A stretch of 64,000 nucleotides of DNA, from assembly GCF_003465825.1 (NCBI RefSeq), contig NZ_QSBV01000007.1, forward strand, positions 37,278 through 101,277, written 5' to 3'. This document shows positions 8,884 to 16,710 of this stretch, one piece after another. The position numbers and the translations under genes are program-made. The notes below the pieces were generated by a model, which saw only the letters and a program-made list of their open reading frames with translations, was not told the DNA's origin and ran no database searches. This DNA is from Collinsella sp. AF02-46-1. GTDB lineage: Bacteria; Actinomycetota; Coriobacteriia; Coriobacteriales; Coriobacteriaceae. Every line of letters begins with the position of its first letter. The stretch's first letter is position 1.

Positions 8884-8917
8884 AAAAGGGGGCTCGCCAT
8901 GTGGTGGGTCCCCTTTT
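8884..8917 (+). terminator. Intra-operon hairpin before the second kinase
   Basis: AAAAGGGG (8884-8891) pairs with CCCCTTTT (8910-8917) about 15 bases before the next start codon. The poly-T lies inside the stem, so it could terminate in part and lower expression of distal genes, or protect an RNA end. Confidence 0.5.
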
Positions 8918-8934
8918 GAACATTGGAGAAGACC

Positions 8935-9735
8935 ATGGGTATTAAAGCGTGTGCGGCTGGTTTTTGCTGTGCGGACGTCTATCAAAACATCGGCGTGTTC
9001 TATCCGACTGGTAATGGCATTGACTGGGGTATCCATCTTGCACGAATGGGCGTTTCGGTATCCGCCGTGTCGGTTGTCGGCAAGGACGAGTACGGAGACA
9101 AGATGAGAGAGGCGCTGGCCGCCGAGGGGTTTGATATCTCTCATCTGCGGGTGGAGGATGGCGACACCTCGGTGATGCTCATGGCATTGAAAGACGGCGT
9201 CGATCGCGTGCATCTCGAGGCAATCGATGGCGTAATGGAGACATATCGTCCGAATGAAGATGACCGGGCGTTTATCCTAGAGCATGACATCATTCATACC
9301 GACCTGTTTGGCAATTGTTTGGACCTCCTGCCCGAGTGGCATGATGCGGGCAAGACGGTGGTTATGGACTTCTCGGTGTTCAGCCAGGATCCCGAATATG
9401 CCTGCGAGAATCATTTTCCCTACGTTGACTACGCATTTATGTCGTTTGAAGATGACACTCCGGAGCTGCGGGACTGGGTACGTCACGCGCAGGAATTGGG
9501 GCCGCGCGTTGCGGTTGCCACGCTTGGCGAGAAGGGAAGCATTGCCTATGACGGTGAGCGCTTCTATGAGTGCGGGATCGTGCCGGCGGAGAAGGTCGTT
9601 AATACCGTGGGTGCCGGCGACTCGTATATCGCCGGGTTTACCAAGGGCGTGATCGATGGCCTTGATATTCCGGCGTGTATGAAGGCGGGCGCTGAGCTGT
9701 CGTCCCGAGTGATCGGTTCGTTTGAGCCGTACTAG
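8935..9735 (+). CDS. FrlD-like PfkB family kinase (second copy)
   Basis: 266 residues from the ATG at 8935, with GGAG ten bases upstream; length as in FrlD (261 in E. coli as I recall). The sugar-binding side differs from the first copy: the GGN motif reads YPTGNGIDWGIHLARMG, and residues near 52-75 (DEYGDKMREALAAEGFDISH) fit FrlD well. The PfkB signature is NTVGAGDSY at about residues 223-231, with N in place of the more usual D at its first position. The two kinases are clearly paralogous but divergent, which suggests two different substrates rather than simple dosage. Confidence 0.8.
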   Translation: MGIKACAAGFCCADVYQNIGVFYPTGNGIDWGIHLARMGVSVSAVSVVGKDEYGDKMREALAAEGFDISHLRVEDGDTSVMLMALKDGVDRVHLEAIDGVMETYRPNEDDRAFILEHDIIHTDLFGNCLDLLPEWHDAGKTVVMDFSVFSQDPEYACENHFPYVDYAFMSFEDDTPELRDWVRHAQELGPRVAVATLGEKGSIAYDGERFYECGIVPAEKVVNTVGAGDSYIAGFTKGVIDGLDIPACMKAGAELSSRVIGSFEPY

Positions 9736-9762
9736 GGTCAAATGCTTGGAAAGGAGTACGAA

Positions 9763-10623
9763 ATGGTTATCGACATGTTGGTCCATCCTATGCTCTACGG
9801 CGAGATCTGTACGCCGGGTGATGAGCCTGATGGATTCGGTTTTTGGTCACGAGAATTTGGTATGGGGCATATGGGCCCCATGGATTGGGATGAGCTTCAA
9901 GTCGAGATGGACGTCTGCGATGTGCAGAAGAGCGTGCTCATGCCGCTCGATGTAACCACGGCATGCGGAGGGCACTTTGGCACCAATGACCAGATTGCCA
10001 TGCTGGTTGCCGCACATCCCGATCGTCTGTGGGGATTTGCGAGCGTAGACCCGCAGGTGAGCGGTGCCGCAGACGAATTGGAGCGCGCCTTTACCGAGTT
10101 GGGGGCAAAGGGGCTTTGCCTGCATCCTGCAAAGCAGGGTTTTGCCCCCGATGATGCTGTGGCCGAGCCGCTTTACGAACTGTGCGAGCGCTATAACAAG
10201 CCGGTGGTTTTCCATGCCGGTATGTCTTGGGAGCCGGGCGCAGAGCTCTCGCGCAGTAACCCGCTTGCATTTGAGCACACAATCGCAACGCATCCAAATG
10301 TGCGTTTTAGTTTGACCCATTTTGGCTGGCCCTGGGTGCGCGAGACCGTGGCGATGCTGCTCAAGTATCCCAACTGCTACGCGGACACCTCTATCACTTA
10401 CATCGATTCGCCCGAGGAGATGATGCAGCGTCTTTTCACGGTCGATATGGGGCCGCTGTGGTATGAGCGCGCGCTATCGCACCAAGTGATGTTCGCCAGC
10501 AATACGCCGCGCTTCCGTGCATTCAAACTCAAGCGGGCGCTCGATACCGTGCCCATGCGCGATGATGCGCGAGAAAGGCTCTACTGGGGTAATGCCCTGC
10601 GTTTTCTTGAAGGGGATGAGTGA
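9763..10623 (+). CDS. Amidohydrolase 2 family protein with incomplete metal site
   Basis: 286 residues from the ATG at 9763, with AAGGAG at 9751-9756. The TIM-barrel order of the ACMSD/amidohydrolase 2 family is visible: FASVDP, GLCLHP, PVVFHAGMSW and FSLTHFGWPW. The N-terminal motif that is normally DxHxH reads D4-M-L-V-H8, so the first His is replaced by Leu. The C-terminal metal Asp motif (usually GSDYP) reads ASNTP. Family members hydrolyse or decarboxylate cyclic or acyl substrates. With these changes the protein may use one metal, be non-catalytic, or catalyse an isomerisation. The stop overlaps the start of the yjbQ-like gene. Confidence 0.75.
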   Translation: MVIDMLVHPMLYGEICTPGDEPDGFGFWSREFGMGHMGPMDWDELQVEMDVCDVQKSVLMPLDVTTACGGHFGTNDQIAMLVAAHPDRLWGFASVDPQVSGAADELERAFTELGAKGLCLHPAKQGFAPDDAVAEPLYELCERYNKPVVFHAGMSWEPGAELSRSNPLAFEHTIATHPNVRFSLTHFGWPWVRETVAMLLKYPNCYADTSITYIDSPEEMMQRLFTVDMGPLWYERALSHQVMFASNTPRFRAFKLKRALDTVPMRDDARERLYWGNALRFLEGDE

Positions 10624-11054
10624 ACATGGTGACGCTCGAGACATTGAGCTATCTATCGACTGCTCCGGACCAGTTCATCGATATTACCGAGGACGTGCAC
10701 GCTGCCATCGAACGCAGCTCGGTGACCAATGGCTTGGCGGCGATTATTTTGTCGCATACGACCTGCGGAATCGTGGTAAACGAGGGGCTGCCCTGCGTGG
10801 AGACGGATCTTATGGAGACGCTTGATCGCATCGCCCCGCTAGATGCCCCCTATGCGCATGCACACTTCCTGCCGAGCTATGGAGCCACCGGCAACAACTC
10901 CTGTGGGCATATCAAGAGCATGATTTGTGGAAACAGCTGCTTCTTTCCCGTCCAAGATGGCCACATCGTGTGTGGAGGTGCGCAGAACATCTATCTTGCG
11001 GAGTTTGACGGTCCGCAGAAGCGAAAAGTGTACGTCGAGGTGCTGGGGGAGTAA
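10620..11054 (+). CDS. YjbQ family (UPF0047) protein
   Basis: 144 residues if the GTG at 10620 is used; this codon overlaps the previous stop as GTGA, suggesting translational coupling. The ATG at 10626 is an alternative. Conserved family blocks are ILSHTTCGIVVNE, GHIKSMICGNSCFFPV and AEFDGPQKRKVYV. YjbQ homologues are small beta-rich trimers. Some show weak thiamine-phosphate synthase activity, but the physiological role is unknown. Its presence inside a sugar-adduct operon, directly before BtpA, is unusual and may hold a clue to the family function. Confidence 0.85.
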   Translation: MNMVTLETLSYLSTAPDQFIDITEDVHAAIERSSVTNGLAAIILSHTTCGIVVNEGLPCVETDLMETLDRIAPLDAPYAHAHFLPSYGATGNNSCGHIKSMICGNSCFFPVQDGHIVCGGAQNIYLAEFDGPQKRKVYVEVLGE

Positions 11055-11087
11055 CGTCCCTGCAATAACCCTATGAAGGAGCACGCT

Positions 11088-11897
11088 ATGTCGTTTCTAA
11101 CCTCGATGTTCAAGACCGAAAAGCCGGTTATCGGAATGCTGCACCTGCGTCCTCTGCCGGGCGATCCACTGTATTACCCGGGCGGAAGCGTGTCGCAGGT
11201 CGTGGAAGCCGCCAAGCGCGATCTCGAAGCGTTGCAACGGGGCGGTGTCGATGGCATTTTGATTACCAATGAGCTCTCGATGCCCTATGAGCAGCACGTT
11301 TCTCCCTCAACCCTTGCATCGATGGGCTATGTAATCGGGGTTCTGTCCCATGATTTGTCGACCCCTTGGGGAGCTGAAGCTATTTACGATGGTGATGCCA
11401 CAATCGAGCTGTGCGCTGCCGTCGATGCGCAGTTCACGCGCTGCAATTTTTGCGGTGCCTGGGCCGGTGATCTCGGGCTGATTAACCGAGATTTCGCTCA
11501 CACCATGCGTCGCAAGACGGCGCTGCGCCTGGACGACCTCAAGCTTTTTCACTTCATCACGAGCGAGGGGGAGGTTTATCTCAACGACCGCACGACTGCG
11601 GACATTGCCGATTCACTTCTCTTTAATTGCCTACCGGATGCGATGGTCATCGGCGGTTCGGCTGCCGGTCGTGGTGCTTCGGGCGAGCTTGCCGATGAGG
11701 TCCGCGAGCGTGTTGGCGAAGTGCCTGTGGTATGTGGCACCGGTTGTCGCGAAAATACCGTGGCTGACGTATTTGCTCACTACGATGGCGCGTTTGTCGG
11801 CACCTGCTTAAAGCGCGACGGAAAGCTGGATGCCCCGGTTGATGTTGAGCGGGTAGTTCGTTTTATGGCTGCCGCTCGTACGGCGCGAGGGGAGTAG
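11088..11897 (+). CDS. BtpA/SgcQ family TIM-barrel protein
   Basis: 269 residues from the ATG at 11088. An ATG five codons earlier overlaps the ribosome binding site AAGGAGC and is rejected. Family features are KPVIGMLHLRPLPGDPLY at the N terminus, GGVDGILITNE, and near the C terminus PVVCGTGCRENTVADVF and DGAFVGTCLKRDGKLDAPVD. BtpA is named for photosystem I biogenesis in cyanobacteria, while SgcQ is encoded in a sugar-related E. coli cluster. The phosphate-binding end of the barrel suggests a small phosphorylated substrate. No activity is established for the family. Confidence 0.85.
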   Translation: MSFLTSMFKTEKPVIGMLHLRPLPGDPLYYPGGSVSQVVEAAKRDLEALQRGGVDGILITNELSMPYEQHVSPSTLASMGYVIGVLSHDLSTPWGAEAIYDGDATIELCAAVDAQFTRCNFCGAWAGDLGLINRDFAHTMRRKTALRLDDLKLFHFITSEGEVYLNDRTTADIADSLLFNCLPDAMVIGGSAAGRGASGELADEVRERVGEVPVVCGTGCRENTVADVFAHYDGAFVGTCLKRDGKLDAPVDVERVVRFMAAARTARGE

Positions 11898-11903
11898 GCA
11901 CCT

Positions 11904-13421
11904 ATGGCGTTCTATCTGGGTATTGATATTGGGACAAGCGCCTCTAAAGGCGTTTTAATCGATGATCGATGCAATATCGTTTGCCAGGCCTCTTGTGGAC
12001 ACGAGACGGACAACCCGCGTGATGGATGGTACCAGCATGATGCGGAGGCAGTTTGGTGGGGAGATTTTTGCCGCTTGTCGCGCGAGCTGGTGGTGCGATC
12101 GGGGGTTAATGCGGCGCAGATTGGATGCGTGGGCCTTTCCGCATTGGGTTGCGACTGCGTACCGGTCGATACCGAGTGCAACGCGCTGGCACCCGCGATT
12201 TTATATGGAGTCGATGCACGTTCGAAGCCGCAGATTGACGAGCTTCTTTCCGAATATGGGCCAGATCGCGCACGCGAGCTTTTCGGGCACGATCCCTGTT
12301 CGTCAGATATTGCTCCAAAGATCTTGTGGTTTAAGGAGAATATGCCCGAGGTGCACGAACGTGCCGCGAAGTTCCTGACGGCGTCATCGTTTCTGTGCGC
12401 GAAGTTGACGGGGCGTTTTACGGTGGACCGTTATTTGGCGGAGGATTTTCTTCCCCTATACGATCGCTACACTTGGAAGGTTGATGCTCGGGAATGTGCT
12501 CGTTTCTGCCGGCCTGACCAGATGGCGGAGGTAATGTCGGCTACCGATATTGCCGGGGTGATTACGCAGCGTGCGGCTGAGGCGACGGGGCTCGTGGCAG
12601 GGACACCTGTCTTGGTGGGAACGGGCGACTCTGGTGCCGAGGCCATTTCGACGGGTGTATTCCGTCCCGGCGATATGATGGTTCAGTTGGGGAGCACGGC
12701 GTATTTCATCTACTTAGCTGATCATATGGTCGATGATGCTCGCCTGTGGCCAGGGACGTTTATCATTCCCGGAACTTACGGGATCTGCGCGGGGACCAAT
12801 ACAGCGGGTGCACTCACATCGTGGCTGCGCCAAGAGCTGTATCGCGACGCGGTAGAGGCCGAGGGCCACGGTGGCCCCGATGCATATTCGGTTATGGCGC
12901 ATGATGCCGCCGATGTGGCGCCGGGTGCCGATGGGCTCCTGTGTCTGCCGTACTTTGCGGGGGAGCGTACTCCGCTCAACGATCCCGAGGCGCGTGGCGT
13001 CTTCTTTGGCCTGACCGGAAGGCATACGCGAGCCCATATGGTTCGCGCCGCCTTGGAAGGCGTCGCGTATACCGTTGCATCCCATGTCGACATTATCGAG
13101 CGAGAGCATGGACTGCCAATTGGGCGCATTATGCTTGTCGGAGGTGGAACCAAGAATCCAATTTGGATGCAAGCTATCGCCGACGTATGCGGGCGCGAGG
13201 TCTCGGTTGCCAAGGTTACGGTGGGCGCATGCTTCGGTGATGCTATTATGGCAGCTCTCGCAGGTGGCGCCTATACATCATGGGATGAACTCGCCCGAGT
13301 CCTTGGCGTTGCGCAAACAATCGTGCCCGATATGACTGCCCACGAGCTATATGCGTCGCGTCGTCATATCTTTGACGAATTGTATACACGCAACCGTGAT
13401 CTCATGCACGAATTGGTGTAA
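11904..13421 (+). CDS. FGGY family carbohydrate kinase (xylulokinase-like)
   Basis: 505 residues, 6 bases after the btpA-like stop. The actin-like fold is marked by the N-terminal LGIDIGTSASKGVLID phosphate loop, TGDSGAEAISTG in the middle, and near the C terminus ALEGVAYTVASHVDI followed by MLVGGGTKNPIWMQAIADV, the FGGY signature region. Length and motifs fit the xylulokinase/gluconokinase branch. It would phosphorylate a released or epimerised sugar. As the last gene of the operon, with no PfkB-like similarity, it provides a third kinase with probably separate specificity. Confidence 0.85.
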   Translation: MAFYLGIDIGTSASKGVLIDDRCNIVCQASCGHETDNPRDGWYQHDAEAVWWGDFCRLSRELVVRSGVNAAQIGCVGLSALGCDCVPVDTECNALAPAILYGVDARSKPQIDELLSEYGPDRARELFGHDPCSSDIAPKILWFKENMPEVHERAAKFLTASSFLCAKLTGRFTVDRYLAEDFLPLYDRYTWKVDARECARFCRPDQMAEVMSATDIAGVITQRAAEATGLVAGTPVLVGTGDSGAEAISTGVFRPGDMMVQLGSTAYFIYLADHMVDDARLWPGTFIIPGTYGICAGTNTAGALTSWLRQELYRDAVEAEGHGGPDAYSVMAHDAADVAPGADGLLCLPYFAGERTPLNDPEARGVFFGLTGRHTRAHMVRAALEGVAYTVASHVDIIEREHGLPIGRIMLVGGGTKNPIWMQAIADVCGREVSVAKVTVGACFGDAIMAALAGGAYTSWDELARVLGVAQTIVPDMTAHELYASRRHIFDELYTRNRDLMHELV

Positions 13422-13500
13422 TGCCGCCGAACTGTACCGCCTTCCAATAAGGACTGCGTTGTGCGATTCGCATGTCCCTTGGCATTTTTGCCCACAGGGG

Positions 13501-14283
13501 TTAGCGAAGGTCAAAAACAGAGCGCGCATTTGCTAAAACTGCCGATTCGATGTGCTTTATGTCACATTTTTTGAGCGAGGCGATGCGTTCTGAGGTCCTT
13601 GTGAGCGATCTGATGAGCGATTGCGCGCTTGTTTCTGTGTTTGGCTCGGCCGGCGCATCGGTCTCGAGCAGTAGACGGTCGAGTGGAATCTGTCGTGTGT
13701 ATTCGCGTCCTCGTTTAGATGCGAGCATGCGTTCGTTGACGGAAAAATAGCAGCCCGCATTACGCGCGCGGACGAGTTCGTCCGAAGTGCCGCTAAACCA
13801 GTGGAAGATGATAACGGGGGAGTCGGAGTTTGGGATGAGTAGTCCATGCGATTCGAGGACGTCCAGTACGGTTCCCGCCGAACGAACGGCGTGAATTGAT
13901 ATTACGCGCCCGGTAAGAGGATGCTGCACGAGCGCATCGCAGAGCCGGTCAAATGTCTGTATTTGTAGCGGTTCGCTTCCGGCAAAGCGCGCGGAAAAGT
14001 CGAGTCCTACCTCGCCGATATAGCGCTCTTGGTCAGCGACTTCGCAAAGCAGATTGACTTCGGCAGGACCACATCGTCCGTCGGCGAGCCACCAGGGATG
14101 GAGGCCGATGCCGGCAAAAATATTTGAACGGCTACAGGCGCGCTTCTTGGCGCGTGCAAAGTCGTGCGGATCGACGCCGCAGTCAAATAGAACCAGGCCC
14201 AGCGCCGTTGCCTCATCGGCAACGGCGTCCGGGTGAGCCATTAAATCGAGATGACAGTGCACATCAAACAGCTGCAGCTTCAT
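13501..14283 (-). CDS. TatD family metal-dependent hydrolase
   Basis: 260 residues from the start at 14283 (MKLQLFDVHCHLDLM). An upstream in-frame extension looks like random Arg/Ala-rich sequence and lacks a ribosome binding site. Metal ligands in family order are the HxH of DVHCHLD, the Glu of IGEVGLDF, the His of ISIHA, the His of IIFHWFSG and the Asp of LLETDAP. TatD proteins are 3'-5' DNA/RNA exonucleases or deaminase-fold hydrolases. The gene lies 14 bases downstream of tcdA on the same strand, a likely operon. It converges on the sugar operon. Confidence 0.85.
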   Translation of the reverse strand: MKLQLFDVHCHLDLMAHPDAVADEATALGLVLFDCGVDPHDFARAKKRACSRSNIFAGIGLHPWWLADGRCGPAEVNLLCEVADQERYIGEVGLDFSARFAGSEPLQIQTFDRLCDALVQHPLTGRVISIHAVRSAGTVLDVLESHGLLIPNSDSPVIIFHWFSGTSDELVRARNAGCYFSVNERMLASKRGREYTRQIPLDRLLLETDAPAEPNTETSAQSLIRSLTRTSERIASLKKCDIKHIESAVLANARSVFDLR

Positions 14284-14297
14284 CGTGGCGCACCCTG

Positions 14298-15089
14298 CTA
14301 GTCCAAGCGCTGGCCATCGGCGCGCACGCGCTCGCACCCGCGCCCGCTAATCTGGCGGATAACCTCGCCGGCAATCATCTGACCCATGATGGGCGGCATA
14401 AAGCTGGCGGTTCCCAGCTCGGTGCGCTCGTGGATGTTGGAAGGATCGCGGGGCTGTGTCTTAACCGATTCCTCGCAGCTAAACAGTACGTGTAGGCTCT
14501 TGATTCCGCGCTTCTTACATTCTTTGCGCATAATGCGGCTCATGGGGTCACGTACCGTATCGAAGATGTCGGCAAAGCGGAGGCACTCGGGATGGAGCTT
14601 GTTGGCCCCGCCCATGGAACTAACCAAACGAATGCCGTGGTCCTGAGCATATTTGGCAATGGTGAGCTTGGCCGAGATGGTGTCGATGGCGTCGACGACG
14701 TAGTCGAGCTTGCCGCCCGTCTGCTCCAAAACGCTCGCGAAGAAATCATCGATGTTGTCGCTCAGCAGGTATTCGGTACGCTTGATGACGGTGGCGGCAG
14801 GATTGATATCGTGGATCATGGCTTCCATCACGTCAACCTTGCGCTTGCCGACGGTGCTATGAAAGGCGATGGCCTGGCGATTGATATTGCTGGGCGCGAT
14901 GATGTCCTTGTCCAGAATGACGAAATGACCAATGCCGCCACGGGCAAGTGCCTCGCAGCAGTTAGAGCCCACACCTCCGCAGCCGAGTACCAGCACCGTG
15001 GCATCGGCGAGCTTGTCGAGTGCCTCGCGGCCCATGATGATTTCGAGCTTGGTGTCGCGTGTCTCGACGAGTGCAGCAGTTTCGGTCAT
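14298..15089 (-). CDS. tcdA: tRNA threonylcarbamoyladenosine dehydratase
   Basis: 263 residues of the ThiF/MoeB E1-like fold. The nucleotide-binding loop is VLGCGGVGSNCCEAL at about residues 33-47, followed by DKDIIAPSNINRQ, and the Asp of VDAIDTISAK is the metal/ATP Asp. VLFSCEESV is typical of TcdA/CsdL. The enzyme cyclises t6A37 of ANN-decoding tRNAs to ct6A using ATP. I choose the ATG at 15089 because GGAGG (15096-15100) directly abuts the alternative ATG at 15095, leaving no room for that codon. Confidence 0.9.
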   Translation of the reverse strand: MTETAALVETRDTKLEIIMGREALDKLADATVLVLGCGGVGSNCCEALARGGIGHFVILDKDIIAPSNINRQAIAFHSTVGKRKVDVMEAMIHDINPAATVIKRTEYLLSDNIDDFFASVLEQTGGKLDYVVDAIDTISAKLTIAKYAQDHGIRLVSSMGGANKLHPECLRFADIFDTVRDPMSRIMRKECKKRGIKSLHVLFSCEESVKTQPRDPSNIHERTELGTASFMPPIMGQMIAGEVIRQISGRGCERVRADGQRLD

Positions 15090-15296
15090 AGACATCCTCC
15101 GATGGGGAAGCGAATCGTGTTTTAGCTATCGCCATTATAGGTATTATCGCGATTCCATTTGAGCCCTAGGGGCTTGTTGAAATGAGGCAGTGATTCGCAT
15201 AAGATGAAGCAGATGGCACCCGTTGCAGCGGGTTGGCCAACTCCCAAACACGTTTGTAGCGTGAGAAGTGGCCGTCTTCGCATTACGCGGGGGCGG

Positions 15297-15383
15297 CTAT
15301 TTCATTCGACCTCCAATGTGGATGCCGAGCTCCACAGCCGCGATTACAAGCAACAACAACGTCAGGACATCGTTAATACTCAT
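15297..15383 (-). CDS. 28-residue hydrophobic peptide, possible type I toxin-like protein
   Basis: The ORF runs from the ATG at 15383 to the TAG at 15297. AAGGAGAT lies about 6-8 bases upstream (in the stretch CCAAGAAGGAGATGGACT read on the minus strand). The peptide starts MSINDVLTLLLLVI, continues as one hydrophobic helix and ends GGRMK with a positive tail. Size and layout resemble the 'putative holin-like toxin' group and Fst/TxpA-type membrane toxins. I cannot identify an antisense antitoxin RNA or a clean terminator. It could instead be an ordinary small membrane protein. Confidence 0.5.
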   Translation of the reverse strand: MSINDVLTLLLLVIAAVELGIHIGGRMK

Positions 15384-15477
15384 AGTCCATCTCCTTCTTG
15401 GGAAGAGGGAGCTGGCCCATCTGCTTCTGGACCCATTGTATCTAAAAACGAACGAATGTTCTATACATAACATTGCT

Positions 15478-15516
15478 ATTAGATAATTAGACAAACATCT
15501 AAATATCGAGTATAGT
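15478..15516 (+). promoter_or_regulatory. Promoter and operator of the arsR-sdpI pair
   Basis: TAGACA (15488-15493), 17 bases and TATAGT (15511-15516) form a promoter. The -35 box lies inside the dyad ATTAGAT (15478-15484)/ATCTAAAT (15497-15504), a layout expected for autorepression by the ArsR-type protein encoded just downstream. Confidence 0.6.
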
Positions 15517-15550
15517 GTGCACGTCGCGAGAGATAGCGAGAGGAGGTTCT

Positions 15551-15829
15551 ATGCCGGGAGAAGGTTTTAAGGCGCTGGCGGATCCAACGCGGCGGCGCAT
15601 TTTAGAACTGCTGCGCGAGGGCAATTGCACGGCGGGGGAGCTCGCCGAGCATTTCGACATAAGCAAACCGTCGCTCAGCCATCATCTGGCAACGCTTAAA
15701 AACGCCGGGCTGGTGACCGATGAGCGCCATGGCCAAAACATCGTTTACAGCTTAAATACCACCGTCATGCAGGACTTGATTGGCTGGTTTATGGGCTTTA
15801 CAAACACTGAAGGTGATAAGGATGAATAA
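15551..15829 (+). CDS. ArsR/SdpR family autorepressor
   Basis: 92 residues from the ATG at 15551, with AGGAGG at 15541-15546. FKALADPTRRRILELLREG is followed by TAGELAEHFDISKPSLSHHLATLKNAGLV, a winged-helix DNA-binding core, with ERHGQNIVYSLN as the wing. No metal-binding Cys pair is visible. Together with the overlapping SdpI-type gene downstream this matches B. subtilis SdpR, the autorepressor of the sdpRI immunity operon, in which the membrane protein sequesters the repressor when it senses the toxin. Confidence 0.88.
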   Translation: MPGEGFKALADPTRRRILELLREGNCTAGELAEHFDISKPSLSHHLATLKNAGLVTDERHGQNIVYSLNTTVMQDLIGWFMGFTNTEGDKDE

Positions 15830-16526
15830 CGAAAACAAGGGCATTCACGTCACGGGGGTATCGTCGCGCGTGTGGATTGCACTGGTCGCTCTGTGCGTTG
15901 CCAATGTCGCAGCGCATCTGATAGTGATGCCGAGCCTGCCGGCGCAGATTCCCACGCACTGGGGCGCGAATGGCGCCGTCGACGGTTGGGGCCCTAGCTG
16001 GATGGCCTCCGCGCTCGGCGTGCTGCCTCTGGCGCTTCTCGCAATGTTCTGCGTGGTGCCGCGCATCGATCCCAAAGGTGAGGCATATCGAACCTCGGGT
16101 AAGTTCTATCAGGGCTTCGTAATTGCCTTCACCTTGTTCATGTGCGCCATAAGCTGGCTGGGAGAGCTTACGGTCTGGGGCGTGGTGCCGGCGGTCGGTT
16201 CGGTCAACGTGCTGATTTCCGGTGCTGTCGGTTTGCTGTTCATCGGCGTAGGCAACTACTTGCCGCGTGTGAAGCAGAACTATACGCTCGGTATCAAGAC
16301 GCCCTGGGCGCTTGCCGATCCCGAGAACTGGCGCCGTACGCAGCGCTTTGGCGGTGCCTGCTTTATGGTGCTGGGTGTTGGCCTGATTGTGATGGGCGTG
16401 GCGGGCAGCGTGCTTTCGAGTGAAGTCGTCGCCGCGGTGATTGCGGCTCTGGCGTTTGGTTCGGCCGGAGCTGCCTACGCCTATTCGTATCTGCTGTGGC
16501 GTAAATCGCAGCGAGCCGTTCGCTAA
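15822..16526 (+). CDS. SdpI/DUF1648 family membrane protein
   Basis: 234 residues from the ATG at 15822, overlapping the repressor gene by 8 bases. The N-terminal DUF1648 block has PSLPAQIPTHWGANGAVDGWG followed by a membrane helix. The second half holds four more helices and the SdpI-type cytoplasmic motif NYLPRVKQNYTLGIKTPWAL with DPENWRRTQRFGG. SdpI gives immunity to the SDP killing factor and signals to SdpR. No SDP-like toxin gene is visible here, so it may respond to foreign toxins or to membrane stress. Confidence 0.88.
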   Translation: MNNENKGIHVTGVSSRVWIALVALCVANVAAHLIVMPSLPAQIPTHWGANGAVDGWGPSWMASALGVLPLALLAMFCVVPRIDPKGEAYRTSGKFYQGFVIAFTLFMCAISWLGELTVWGVVPAVGSVNVLISGAVGLLFIGVGNYLPRVKQNYTLGIKTPWALADPENWRRTQRFGGACFMVLGVGLIVMGVAGSVLSSEVVAAVIAALAFGSAGAAYAYSYLLWRKSQRAVR

Positions 16527-16590
16527 GGTTGCGGAAAACTAGCGTACGCAGTTCATAGTATGTTCCGGGGGACTTTTCCCAGGTAGTATT

Positions 16591-16620
16591 AGGGGGTGTG
16601 GGCAACCATGCCCCTTTTTC
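16591..16620 (+). terminator. Terminator between sdpI-type gene and ettA
   Basis: A G-rich arm at 16591-16602 pairs, through G-T pairs and one bulge, with CCATGCCCCT (16606-16615) around GCAA, followed by TTTTTC. It ends about 95 bases before ettA, so it could also attenuate ettA if transcription starts upstream of it. Confidence 0.6.
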
Positions 16621-16710
16621 GTTAAGTTTCAGAGCTGGTTTTCTCATTTCGTTTCCACTAAAGCGAATCAAGAATAGGGAAACAGCAGGTAGAAAGGATA
16701 GGACAGACAT

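Larger units (their letters stand above)
15096..15550. other. 455-base intergenic region between tcdA and the arsR-type gene
   Basis: It holds a 28-residue minus-strand ORF with a good ribosome binding site (15297-15383) and the promoter/operator of the ArsR gene (15478-15516), both listed separately. A plus-strand frame at 15204-15470 has no ribosome binding site and no recognisable features. I see nothing else convincing. Confidence 0.6.

Noticed and set aside
15204..15470. Plus-strand ORF of 88 codons before the arsR-type gene
   Set aside because: No ribosome binding site, no hydrophobic or domain pattern, and it is antisense to the better supported 28-residue ORF.
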